This document shows positions 1 through 5,724 of a stretch of 10,116 nt of DNA, one piece after another. The stretch's first letter is position 1. Each line of letters starts with the position of its first letter. A program made the position numbers and the translations under genes. The notes under the pieces are model-generated. The model saw only the letters and a program-made list of their open reading frames with translations. It searched no databases and had not been told where the DNA came from. Origin of the DNA: Pseudomonadota bacterium (GTDB lineage Bacteria > Desulfobacterota > Syntrophia > Syntrophales > JADFWA01); assembly GCA_030612385.1 (NCBI GenBank), contig JAUWNZ010000028.1:1-10116 (forward strand), read 5' to 3'.

Positions 1-72
1 TTTACCCACCCTATAAGATACATCTCGAATCAATACCCATATAGCAAATGACGTGCCAAATAAGCCGGGCTT

Positions 73-167
73 CCTGAACAATGGATTGAATCTGACCTGC
101 CTGTGTCGGCCAGAGATATTTTTTTCTTCCATGCATTGGCAGGTCAGTTCAATCCTTATAGGTTATA
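73..167 (-). other. attC-like recombination site of the third cassette
   Basis: An imperfect inverted repeat pairs 83-101 with 138-155. The arms agree over 18 bases, with one extra unpaired base (a T at about 91) in the outer arm, and they enclose a 36-base loop. A one-base bulge in a long imperfect palindrome is typical of integron attC sites. On the minus strand the outer boxes would be TATAACC (167-161) and GTTCAGG (79-73), which only partly fit the RYYYAAC and GTTRRRY consensus. The stop codon of the frameshifted cassette gene (165-163) lies inside the first box, as is common in cassettes. An ordinary hairpin is the alternative reading. Confidence 0.5.
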
Positions 168-358
168 TTGTGCCGTCCGATTTTTGCACATAGTCATCAA
201 GCAGTGTTTCCTCAAAAGACGGACAAAGGTTTATTTTAAGAAAGCCATATTCAACTTTTACAAGGTCGCAGAGGATGGTTATACCGTCCACATAATCGCC
301 ATCACTTTTAGTGAGTAGTTCAAGTGCTTTCTTGATTTTTTTGTTCTATTTTGGTCAT
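163..358 (-). pseudogene. Frameshifted small acidic cassette protein (64 aa if repaired)
   Basis: The minus strand has an ATG at 358 preceded by a GAGGAT ribosome binding site. It reads MTKIEQK and then meets a run of seven A (338-344 region). Removing one A joins this start to a 57-codon open frame that runs to a TAA at 163. The repaired product is a 64-residue acidic protein containing KALELLTKSDGDYVDG, FLKINLCPSF and DDYVQKSDG. As written, the frame stops after 12 codons. The family is not recognised. The gene lies exactly between two attC sites, so it is a cassette gene. The break could be a real mutation, a sequencing or assembly error in the homopolymer, or a frame restored by transcriptional slippage on the A run. 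A minus-1 ribosomal slip would give the wrong frame. No function is proposed. Confidence 0.55.
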
Positions 359-376
359 GTTTTTATCCTCATAGCA

Positions 377-461
377 ATATAACACCAAACTCACCTGCCG
401 CGCCAATAACTTACGGAAAAACGCACCCGTTCTCGCGGTCAGGTGGAGTGTTTTGTTCGGT
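377..461 (-). other. attC site of the HEPN cassette
   Basis: This 85-base site has the full attC layout on the minus strand. It opens with an R''-like box ACCGAAC (461-455). A long imperfect stem follows, pairing CACCTGACCGCG with CGCGGCAGGTG with one extrahelical base (the T at + 439) and a second offset near the AGT/ACT step. It closes with an R' box GTTATAT (383-377), one mismatch from GTTRRRY. The arms on the plus strand are 390-402 and 434-448. It begins 66 bases after the stop codon of the HEPN-like gene, the usual place for the attC that ends a cassette. It is the strongest single proof that the minus-strand genes here are integron cassettes. Confidence 0.8.
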
Positions 462-527
462 TATTTCATGTGCTTATGCTATTTTGATTAAGTCAATTAT
501 AAAGGTATTCTTAGCTGTACTCTTGTG

Positions 528-1382
528 CTATCGTAATTTATATAATTGTTGTTTTATAATTTCAGAATTTAAATGTAGTAAAATAAAAGTACATTTGTCA
601 GCATCATCACTTCTGTCATTAATATCTCCATGAAATATGGAGTGCCTTATGAAACCAATTGCTTCAATTGCTGATTCTATTATTTTTTTTGAATTATTAC
701 TTACTAAATTATCTGTAAGATTTTTCGATCTATTAATATTATTTCTGTCAGTAAGATCCATATTTGATATGAGTTCTAAATTTTGTTTATGCTGAATAAT
801 AATTTGATTTATGGTTTTTAAATTTGGAAATCCTTTGCCAAGTAAGCCCTTAATACCTTTAATATGTCGATCACTCGGAGCATCAGTTAGCCACCCATAT
901 AGCATATTGAAGGTAATCCAAGCGTATATAAATCTATTAATTTGGTTGTTGGACTTAACTGCTTTCATGAACCAACTTATTGAATAATTGAGTTTTGGAT
1001 GTTCGTTTGCAAGGAGTATTTGATATTTATTCCATAAATTGGGTATTTCGTTTGAATTATTAAGTTCAAATGTTGTGTGAGCATTTATTTTACAATCCAG
1101 ATTTAATAATAAGCCCGAAGGAGAGGATTTTTTTTGAATATTAACTGGCAGTGCAACATGATTATTTAATGCAATGATTAGCTCAAGTCCTTCAGTGACA
1201 ACTTCTGAAACTGAAGAATTCAAGGTGTTAAGAGTGATGCAAAGTGTCCCTTTGGTAAAATTTTTATTTTTTTGAGTGCTTGGGTAATGTGGGGAGTTAA
1301 ATTTAAAGTTATCACTTTGTAAATGCTCATTAGTTATAATATTTTCGATTTTAAAGTCATATACCCAAGTATAAGTTTTCAT
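528..1382 (-). CDS. HEPN-like domain cassette protein, candidate toxin/defence ribonuclease
   Basis: A 284-residue protein that is much more AT-rich than the housekeeping genes to the right. The N-terminal half (1-135) is not recognised. The C-terminal half is alpha-helical, with RFIYAWITFNMLYGWL at 150-165 and FIRHSIFHGD at 244-253. The latter holds an R-x4-H motif (R246, H251), the catalytic signature of HEPN ribonucleases. The aromatic W-x-x-F-N-x-L-Y helix upstream is also seen in HEPN families. HEPN proteins often act as RNA-cutting toxins or abortive-infection effectors; that role here is inferred. No antitoxin partner is visible in the same cassette. No Shine-Dalgarno sequence precedes the ATG at 1382, but an eight-codon reading frame (1405-1379) overlaps it as ATGA. 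The gene is bounded by attC at 377-461 and a weaker site at 1432-1489. I am fairly sure it is a real gene and moderately sure of HEPN. Confidence 0.72.
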   Translation of the reverse strand: MKTYTWVYDFKIENIITNEHLQSDNFKFNSPHYPSTQKNKNFTKGTLCITLNTLNSSVSEVVTEGLELIIALNNHVALPVNIQKKSSPSGLLLNLDCKINAHTTFELNNSNEIPNLWNKYQILLANEHPKLNYSISWFMKAVKSNNQINRFIYAWITFNMLYGWLTDAPSDRHIKGIKGLLGKGFPNLKTINQIIIQHKQNLELISNMDLTDRNNINRSKNLTDNLVSNNSKKIIESAIEAIGFIRHSIFHGDINDRSDDADKCTFILLHLNSEIIKQQLYKLR

Positions 1383-1405
1383 AAAGCAATTTTTAAGTAA
1401 TTCAT
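1379..1405 (-). CDS. Possible eight-codon leader ORF coupled to the HEPN cassette gene
   Basis: The minus-strand frame ATG AAT TAC TTA AAA ATT GCT TTA TGA ends with its TGA overlapping the ATG of the HEPN-like gene. The main gene has no ribosome binding site of its own. Translation coupling from a short leader is known in class 1 integrons, where ORF-11 in attI1 helps translate cassettes that lack a binding site. The ribosome binding site of the leader itself is poor: AAGAG is about 12 bases upstream. A frame this short can arise by chance. Confidence 0.25.
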   Translation of the reverse strand: MNYLKIAL

Positions 1406-1431
1406 TATTTTTAAAGTCTCTTGCTAAGGTT

Positions 1432-1489
1432 AGTTAGCGTAGAAGACACAGAATGAAAAAAATTGTGCCCTCTACGTTTTTGCTTAAAA
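1432..1489 (-). other. Possible degenerate attC between the first and second cassettes
   Basis: On the minus strand an imperfect stem pairs CGTAGAGGGCACA with TGTGTCTTCTACG across a 14-base loop (plus-strand arms 1439-1451 and about 1466-1478). It starts about 25 bases after the stop of the cysteine-rich gene. It is followed by GCTAACT (1438-1432), one mismatch from a GTTRRRY-type crossover box, and no good R'' box is seen. Its place between two minus-strand genes fits an attC. A U-poor hairpin with no other role is possible, and it is not a convincing terminator because no T run follows. Confidence 0.35.
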
Positions 1490-1503
1490 TGAAATATTGC
1501 AAA

Positions 1504-1725
1504 TTAGTTGCATCGTGATACACAGCGACCATAAGCTGATGCACATCGACTAATACATTGGCCATCTCCATTGCATTGGCTAATGCATATTCCTTGTTCA
1601 CTTGCACAATCGCCCATGCATTGACCTATTTCAGCCCCACTTTTAGCTACTACAGGGCTTTGTGTAAAGAAAATAGCACCCAATAAAGTGAGGGCTAATA
1701 TGCTTGCCAGAATAATTTTTTTCAT
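1504..1725 (-). CDS. Secreted small cysteine-rich protein with four CX3C motifs
   Basis: The start is taken as the ATG at 1725, because AGGAG lies seven bases upstream; the open frame extends nine codons further but has no such support. The 73-residue product starts MKKIILASILALTLLGAIFF, a Sec signal peptide with cleavage likely after VVAK or nearby. The mature part of about 45 residues has eight cysteines arranged as four CX3C pairs: C-MGD-C, C-ISQ-C, C-ISR-C and C-VSR-C, separated by 6, 5 and 6 residues. This equals two copies of a CX3C-x6-CX3C unit, the spacing of a disulfide-stapled helical hairpin. No catalytic or metal-site pattern is evident, and the family and function are not recognised. 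It is the gene nearest intI and so probably the first cassette. Small secreted proteins are frequent cassette cargo. Confidence 0.75.
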   Translation of the reverse strand: MKKIILASILALTLLGAIFFTQSPVVAKSGAEIGQCMGDCASEQGICISQCNGDGQCISRCASAYGRCVSRCN

Positions 1726-1756
1726 GGTTTTATCTCCTGTGAGAGTAGTCATTTTA

Positions 1757-1782
1757 CCATACTTTACATATTTAAAGTATGG
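1757..1782. promoter_or_regulatory. Perfect 10-bp inverted repeat upstream of the cysteine-rich gene
   Basis: CCATACTTTA and TAAAGTATGG are perfect complements separated by CATATT, 32 bases before the ATG at 1725. On the minus strand the repeat runs into TGGTAAAAT, an extended -10-like element, so the palindrome overlaps a likely promoter. It could be an operator for a dimeric regulator. No -35 box of quality is visible and no regulator gene is adjacent. Confidence 0.4.
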
Positions 1783-1840
1783 CGGTTAGTCCAGTTTGGA
1801 AACCGAACATTTAATATAAGTATTACTTAATTTTTCCACC

Positions 1841-1847
1841 AGCTAAC
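1841..1847 (-). other. Candidate attI crossover box
   Basis: The minus strand reads GTTAGCT at 1847-1841, one mismatch from GTTRRRY, 173 bases upstream of the intI start. That is the expected distance and side for the primary integration site. A second, similar box (GTTCGGT, about 1806-1800) lies closer to the first gene. The sequence alone does not decide which is the true attI/cassette junction. Confidence 0.3.
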
Positions 1848-1949
1848 AAACTGATTTAATGAATCGATACACCAATATTTAATTAAATTCAATCATTATT
1901 CTTGAAAGTGTACCGAAAATATGGTTATTACCTCTTAACACTTAATCTT

Positions 1950-1955
1950 TATAAT
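1950..1955 (+). promoter_or_regulatory. Possible -10 box of the intI promoter
   Basis: A perfect TATAAT lies 65 bases before the intI GTG. No good -35 box is found at 16-18 bases; TTATTA at 19 bases is the nearest. A small hairpin, GCTTC-GACCT-GAAGC (1962-1976), follows in the presumed leader. No LexA-like operator of the E. coli type is seen. Confidence 0.35.
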
Positions 1956-2019
1956 CTTGTTGCTTCGACCTGAAGCATGCCCCGTCCTGTAGGCGAGGAG
2001 CTTATTAAGGAGTATAACT

Positions 2020-3342
2020 GTGACCAATCTTTTGCCGGATTTCCAAAAATTTCTCATTGAACATAAGCTGGTACCACAGAGACATGTTCCATTTTATGCC
2101 CTGTGGGCGAGCAGATTCCTGTCCTTTTCCAACAAGAACCAGGACAAGAAAATGGAACTCAGAATAAGGTTCTTCCTTGATTCTTTGACGAAAGAACAGA
2201 AGCTGGAGGACTGGCAGGTGGAACAGGCAGATAACGCTATCAGTCTTTATATCAATCATTTTCTGTCCGGCGACACATCTTTACTATCGCCAGATACTGA
2301 ATCCGTCGCTCAAAATGAATTTCCGGATTATAAGGAAACGCAGCAGAAACTCCGGGAGGCTTTAAGAATCAAGCATTACGCGTACAGTACCGAAAGGAGC
2401 TACACGGAATGGTTCAAGCGGTTTCATACTTATGTGACCGGCACAAAACATAAGGATTGGCAAAAACATGGCGTTGATGCGACTGATGTCAGGGATTTCC
2501 TGAGTCACCTTGCCATCAGACAGAGAGTGTCGGCGTCTACTCAGAATCAGGCATTCAATGCCCTGTTGTTTCTGTTCAGGACGGTTCTTAAGATCGATCT
2601 TCAGGATCTCAACAAAACGGTGCGGGCCAAAAGGGGGCCAAAGCTGCCTGTGGTGTTGACACAGGATGAAGTTCATAACCTGCTTGACCAGTTAACGGGC
2701 AGGCAACTGCTCATCGTTCAGCTTCTGTACGGCACGGGAATGAGGCTTATGGAGGTTGCCCGGCTCCGGGTTCAGGACATTGATTTCGGTTTGAATTCCA
2801 TAGTAGTGAGGGCAGGCAAGGGAGATAAGGACAGGATTACCATTATGCCCGAAGCGGTTAAAGAAGGCCTGAAAGAACATTTGTGTCACGTAATGAAGAT
2901 TCATGAAAAAGACCTTGAAAAGGGTTACGGTGAGGTATTTCTGCCGGAAGCTCTCGACCGCAAATATCCGAACGCAGCCGGAGAATGGGGGTGGCAGTAT
3001 GTCTTTCCAGCCACATCGCTTTCCGTTGATCCCCGGTCCGGCAATGTGCGCCGGCACCACGTCAGTCCCAGTTCAATCCAGAAAACAGTGGCGGGTGCGG
3101 TAAGGAAAGCCGGGATCGTGAAACATGCCAGCGTCCATACCCTGCGCCACAGTTTTGCCACTCATCTATTGATGAACGGTGTTAACATCCGTGAGGTTCA
3201 GGAACTTTTAGGTCATAAGAATGTCGAAACTACCATGATTTATACCCACGTTCTCAGAAATATGTCAAAAGCGCCGGTGAGTCCGCTGGATACCCTCCTT
3301 ATGGGGGAACAGACCGAACAGGGGTCGGACCGGGCTAACTGA
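2020..3342 (+). CDS. intI: Integron integrase (IntI-type tyrosine recombinase)
   Basis: Site-specific recombinase that inserts and excises gene cassettes at attI and attC sites. The GTG start at 2020 is set by AAGGAG seven bases upstream. The 440-residue product has the complete tyrosine recombinase set: R242 in [13 protein letters not shown]267 in GKGDKDR, H373-x-x-R376 in [13 protein letters not shown]399 in [10 protein letters not shown], and the nucleophile Y408 in MIYTH. The segment at about 310-335 ([20 protein letters not shown]) matches the extra helix found only in integron integrases and needed to bind folded attC. This separates it from XerC/XerD. A core-binding SAM-like domain covers about 105-200. 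IntI proteins are usually about 320-340 residues; the additional 100 N-terminal residues contain a second SAM-like pattern ([13 protein letters not shown] at 24-36). The gene is intact and divergent from the cassettes, so the integron may be active. Confidence 0.95.
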   Translation: MTNLLPDFQKFLIEHKLVPQRHVPFYALWASRFLSFSNKNQDKKMELRIRFFLDSLTKEQKLEDWQVEQADNAISLYINHFLSGDTSLLSPDTESVAQNEFPDYKETQQKLREALRIKHYAYSTERSYTEWFKRFHTYVTGTKHKDWQKHGVDATDVRDFLSHLAIRQRVSASTQNQAFNALLFLFRTVLKIDLQDLNKTVRAKRGPKLPVVLTQDEVHNLLDQLTGRQLLIVQLLYGTGMRLMEVARLRVQDIDFGLNSIVVRAGKGDKDRITIMPEAVKEGLKEHLCHVMKIHEKDLEKGYGEVFLPEALDRKYPNAAGEWGWQYVFPATSLSVDPRSGNVRRHHVSPSSIQKTVAGAVRKAGIVKHASVHTLRHSFATHLLMNGVNIREVQELLGHKNVETTMIYTHVLRNMSKAPVSPLDTLLMGEQTEQGSDRAN

Positions 3343-3436
3343 CTGAAACATGAGAAGTAATATAGCTGAAAACACCGTATATCAGCCTTAGAAAGTCAAT
3401 TTTGATACTAAAAATGATGTTCTGAGGTCTTAAAAT

Positions 3437-3514
3437 ATGTATTTGAGGGGTGGTATTGTAGCGGAGCTTATCGCAGGAGTTTTTTTGTGGAATGGTGGTA
3501 TGCCACGTATTTAA
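3437..3514 (+). CDS. Possible 25-residue hydrophobic peptide
   Basis: The frame starts with MYLRGG and contains IVAELIAGVFLW, which could span a membrane. GAGG lies nine bases before the ATG. It occupies the gap between intI and the TPM remnant. There is no family match that I recognise, and a frame of this length is expected by chance. Confidence 0.15.
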   Translation: MYLRGGIVAELIAGVFLWNGGMPRI

Positions 3515-3532
3515 ATATATCAGAGGTGTAAG

Positions 3533-3824
3533 ATGAAAAAGATATTGACAGGATTGACGATTATATTTGCCTTGATAATTTTTGTTCCTGGTGTGTGCTT
3601 TTCCATAGAATCAGGACCTGATTTTGTCGATGATCAAACTCAGCTTCTCACGAAACATGAAAGAGAGCGGATCGTTCAAATGAACCTGAAACTTCTCAAG
3701 GACCTGGATATTCATATAAAGGTGGCGGTATTAGAAAAAAGTCCTCCTGATATCAATCAAGAGGCCGTTCGGCTTTAAGGATGTATTTTTTGATAAGAAT
3801 GGCTATCCTCACATTAAAAAATAA
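3533..3824 (+). pseudogene. Frameshifted, truncated TPM-domain secreted protein
   Basis: The frame opens with a ribosome binding site (GAGG, five bases upstream) and a clear signal peptide, MKKILTGLTIIFALIIF to CFS (residues 1-24). FVDDQTQLLTKHERERI follows, the start of a TPM domain (residues about 31-75) found in envelope proteins linked to repair or phosphatase-like activity. The first frame stops at 3778. Shifting by one base at the CGGCTTTAAGG site continues coding-like sequence, KDVFFDKNGYPHIKK, to a TAA at 3824. Even joined, the product is about 95 residues, shorter than a complete TPM domain of about 120 residues, and lacks the usual membrane tail. I read it as a decayed gene; a one-base sequencing error would not restore full length. 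Confidence 0.55.
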
Positions 3825-4092
3825 AGTTTGAAGGTTGTAATGTTGCACGAAGCGGGCGAAGCGGGACATCGGTCAACCGTCGTTTGAAAATAATGATCAG
3901 GGGGCGCCGCTATGAACAAAAAATATCTGTTGATAATCACGGCAATTTCTCAGAGAAATGACCGGCATTGTTAATTTAGTATAGCCGAAAGCCCATCGTT
4001 TCATTGTTTTGTTATTTGTATCTTCCAATAATCCGGCTGATATGGTATAATTATATTAGAATAATGAGAGCGTTTGCATAACGCCCCTTTCT

Positions 4093-4161
4093 GTCATTCC
4101 CACGAAAGTGGGAATCCATAACGAGTTGAAAATACTGGATTCCCGTTTGCACGGGAATGAC
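4093..4161. repeat. Palindromic repeat with GTCATTCCC...GGGAATGAC ends
   Basis: A 69-base element bounded by GTCATTCCCAC and ACGGGAATGAC. Each end is itself a hairpin: ATTCCCAC-GAAA-GTGGGAAT on the left and ATTCCCGT-TTGC-ACGGGAAT on the right, each with TGGATTCC or GGAATCCA on the inside. A second copy with different hairpin tips lies at 9658-9734, which proves it is a family in this genome. Its size and lack of coding capacity suggest a MITE or REP-type element. Confidence 0.8.
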
Positions 4162-4175
4162 TATTTAAACTATTT

Positions 4176-4319
4176 AGTGCCTGAACGAAAACCTTGTTCA
4201 GGCACAGTTTTGAGTTTTGGGTTTCGAGTTTTGAGTTAAAAAAAGAAAACAATCTCAGCGAGTTTGAATTTTCCAGACAAAAGTGAAAAACCATATTTCA
4301 GGGTTTTCGTTCAGGCACT
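4176..4319. mobile_element. MITE-like element with perfect 18-bp terminal inverted repeats
   Basis: The left end AGTGCCTGAACGAAAACC (4176-4193) is the exact reverse complement of 4302-4319. ATTT stands directly outside both ends and may be a 4-bp target duplication. The left end also folds on itself: GTGCCTGAAC (4177-4186) pairs perfectly with GTTCAGGCAC (4196-4205), so the GTTCAGGCAC arm occurs in three places. The interior is T-rich, with near-repeats of GAGTTTTG and GTTTCGAG. There is no coding capacity, so movement would need a transposase in trans. Confidence 0.75.
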
Positions 4320-4530
4320 ATTTATGACAAAGTTCAAAGGTCTGACAATACGCCTGTGCGATGTGAAGCGAGCGTCCTGGCGAATTTTGGAAGCATGGAT
4401 GTTTTGGAAGCCTGGACTCGTCTGATTCAGTCATTCAAGAAGGCTTCCGCCGAGGATTTATCTTGTTTAGACCATAGATATCGAGGGTCTTCCTTCATAT
4501 AATACGCATTAGTCAGTGGTTGGTTGTGTT

Positions 4531-4604
4531 CCAGAGCCTCTTCTGGCCGCTTCGGTATCCACAAATACCGAAAGCGTGATAAAGCAGGCTTGTGAACATG
4601 CCTG
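4531..4604. other. Cluster of three adjacent hairpins
   Basis: Three stems follow one another: CCAGA/TCTGG (4531-4546), CGCTTCGGTAT/ATACCGAAAGCG with one bulged A (4548-4576), and CAGGC/GCCTG (4585-4604). A structured RNA, a degenerate repeat, or a chance cluster could explain this. No terminator-like T run follows. Confidence 0.3.
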
Positions 4605-4742
4605 GGTTCCTCCTTTATGTTTTCGTAGGAAAGTGTTACCCCCTTTTATGGATTCTTGGTAGCGCTTACAGGCAGGGAGCTGCCTGAGTCGGAGGGTTGG
4701 CGTCTTTACGTTTTGTACAAGATTATATGTAAAGAGATACTG

Positions 4743-5513
4743 GTGGAGAGGCTGCCTGATAATATTACGGGGCTTTTGAAGTCGGCGGGAAGATATGCTG
4801 AAGATATGGGTTTCAGGGCCTTTGTGGTGGGTGGCCTGGTGAGGGACCTTGTCCTGAACCGTGAAAATTTCGATATCGATCTGGTTATTGAAGGCGAGGG
4901 GGTGAGATTCGCCAAAGAGTTTGCACAGGTCTATGGCGCCGATATACGGTGTTATACAAAATTCGGAACCGCGACTCTAATGTTTTCCGACGGATGCAGG
5001 TTGGATATTGCAACCGCAAGATCCGAAACTTACGAGCATCCGGCCGCGCTTCCGAAAGTCTTGCCGGGTTCGATTAGAGATGATATGCACCGGCGGGATT
5101 TTACGATAAATACACTTGCAATCAGCCTGAATCCCTCGTATTTTGGAGAATTGCTGGACTTTTTCAAGGGGAGTGATGATATAAAAAGAAAGCTGATAAG
5201 GGTACTGCACGACCTGAGTTTTATTGATGATCCAACGAGGGTGTTCAGAGCTGTGAGATTTGAGCAGAGGTTAGGTTTTAGAATTGAGAGTTCAACTGAA
5301 AAACTCGTTAAAGATGCGGTTACAAAGAACCTGTTTGATCGACTTGCCGACTATCGGGTTTCTTCGGAACTTAGACTTATACTTCAGGAAAAAGACCCTC
5401 TTCGGGCGCTTAAGAGACTTGAATGGTTCGGCGTCCTGAGTCTTATCCGTCCAAGGGTTGAGCGTAACAAAGAGATAAGACGTCTGTTTGAAAAAGCAGG
5501 TTGTTTAGGCTGA
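4743..5513 (+). CDS. tRNA nucleotidyltransferase/polyA polymerase family head domain, truncated
   Basis: This encodes the catalytic head of a class II nucleotidyltransferase that adds A or CCA to tRNA 3' ends. I chose GTG 4743, which has AAAGAG six bases upstream and sits where family similarity begins; a TTG at 4656 would add 29 residues of no clear similarity. In the 256-residue product the nucleotide-binding GGLVRD lies at 30-35. The metal-binding D-x-D is FDIDLVIEG (D44, D46), with a third Asp in RLDIATARSE (D88). RRDFTINTLA is at 117-126, and DPTRVFRAVRFEQRLGF at 163-179. Relatives in deltaproteobacteria are often about 850-900 residues, with DHH and CBS domains before this head and a tail after it. 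Here both are absent. The final codons (GCLG-stop) come from the repeat that begins at 5498, so the tail looks cut off by that insertion. Activity is doubtful. Confidence 0.75.
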   Translation: MERLPDNITGLLKSAGRYAEDMGFRAFVVGGLVRDLVLNRENFDIDLVIEGEGVRFAKEFAQVYGADIRCYTKFGTATLMFSDGCRLDIATARSETYEHPAALPKVLPGSIRDDMHRRDFTINTLAISLNPSYFGELLDFFKGSDDIKRKLIRVLHDLSFIDDPTRVFRAVRFEQRLGFRIESSTEKLVKDAVTKNLFDRLADYRVSSELRLILQEKDPLRALKRLEWFGVLSLIRPRVERNKEIRRLFEKAGCLG

Positions 5514-5713
5514 AGGCTGAAGGAAAAACAACCTAACCCGGACAAGCCGGAACCAAAGGGAAAAGAATGAACATCGAACATTCAACATCGAATGTTGAAT
5601 GGGGAAAGACTACCAATCGTGAACCATGAGTGGTTACTTAATTCTTTTGCCATTTTTGCACGAATTCTATAATTAAGGGACTAATAGCCTTCAGCCTTCA
5701 GCCTAAACAACCT
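5498..5713. mobile_element. MITE-like element with perfect 26-bp terminal inverted repeats
   Basis: The left end, 5498-5523, begins AGGTTGTTTAGGC and contains TGAAGGCTGAAGG. It is the exact reverse complement of 5688-5713. The 216-base element has no coding capacity. Inside, CATTCAACAT-CGA-ATGTTGAATG (5579-5601) forms a second, perfect hairpin. It ends the nucleotidyltransferase frame on the left and stops one base before the trpS ribosome binding site on the right. A diverged relative lies at 8857-9035. Confidence 0.8.
5647..5673 (+). promoter_or_regulatory. Possible outward promoter in the repeat, reading into trpS
   Basis: TTGCCA (5647-5652) is followed after 15 bases by a perfect TATAAT (5668-5673), about 52 bases before the trpS start. 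The spacer is two bases short of ideal. Because the element separates trpS from upstream genes, a promoter here would be useful, but this is inferred from motif matches only. Confidence 0.4.
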
Positions 5714-5724
5714 AAGGAGACATT

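Larger units (their letters stand above)
3825..4742. other. Long non-coding, decayed stretch
   Basis: About 0.9 kb without a supportable gene. In order it holds: a short frame starting ATG AAC AAA AAA (3912-3974) that looks like the beginning of a signal peptide and stops after 20 codons, probably a gene remnant; an orphan extended -10 TGGTATAAT (4043-4051) with nothing sensible downstream; two palindromic repeat elements (4093-4161 and 4176-4319); a near-duplication TTTTGGAAGCATGGA / TTTTGGAAGCCTGGA around 4385-4416; and a hairpin cluster at 4531-4604. The missing 5' part of the nucleotidyltransferase gene is not visible here. Confidence 0.6.

Noticed and set aside
1..72. Start of a further minus-strand cassette gene (ATG at 23 or at 40)
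   Set aside because: One frame stops after nine codons and the other runs off the window after eight, with no ribosome binding site; too short to support.
103..318. Plus-strand 71-residue open frame
   Set aside because: It covers the attC-like palindrome and runs antisense to the better-supported frameshifted cassette gene; no ribosome binding site or similarity.
2362..3161. Several minus-strand and alternative-frame open frames inside intI
   Set aside because: They are shadows of a gene with all recombinase motifs in one intact frame.
4363..4425. Plus-strand GTG frame of about 20 codons within the decayed region (VKRASWRILEAW...)
   Set aside because: It has the look of sequence that recurs as a repeat rather than a gene; there is no ribosome binding site and it spans a local near-duplication.
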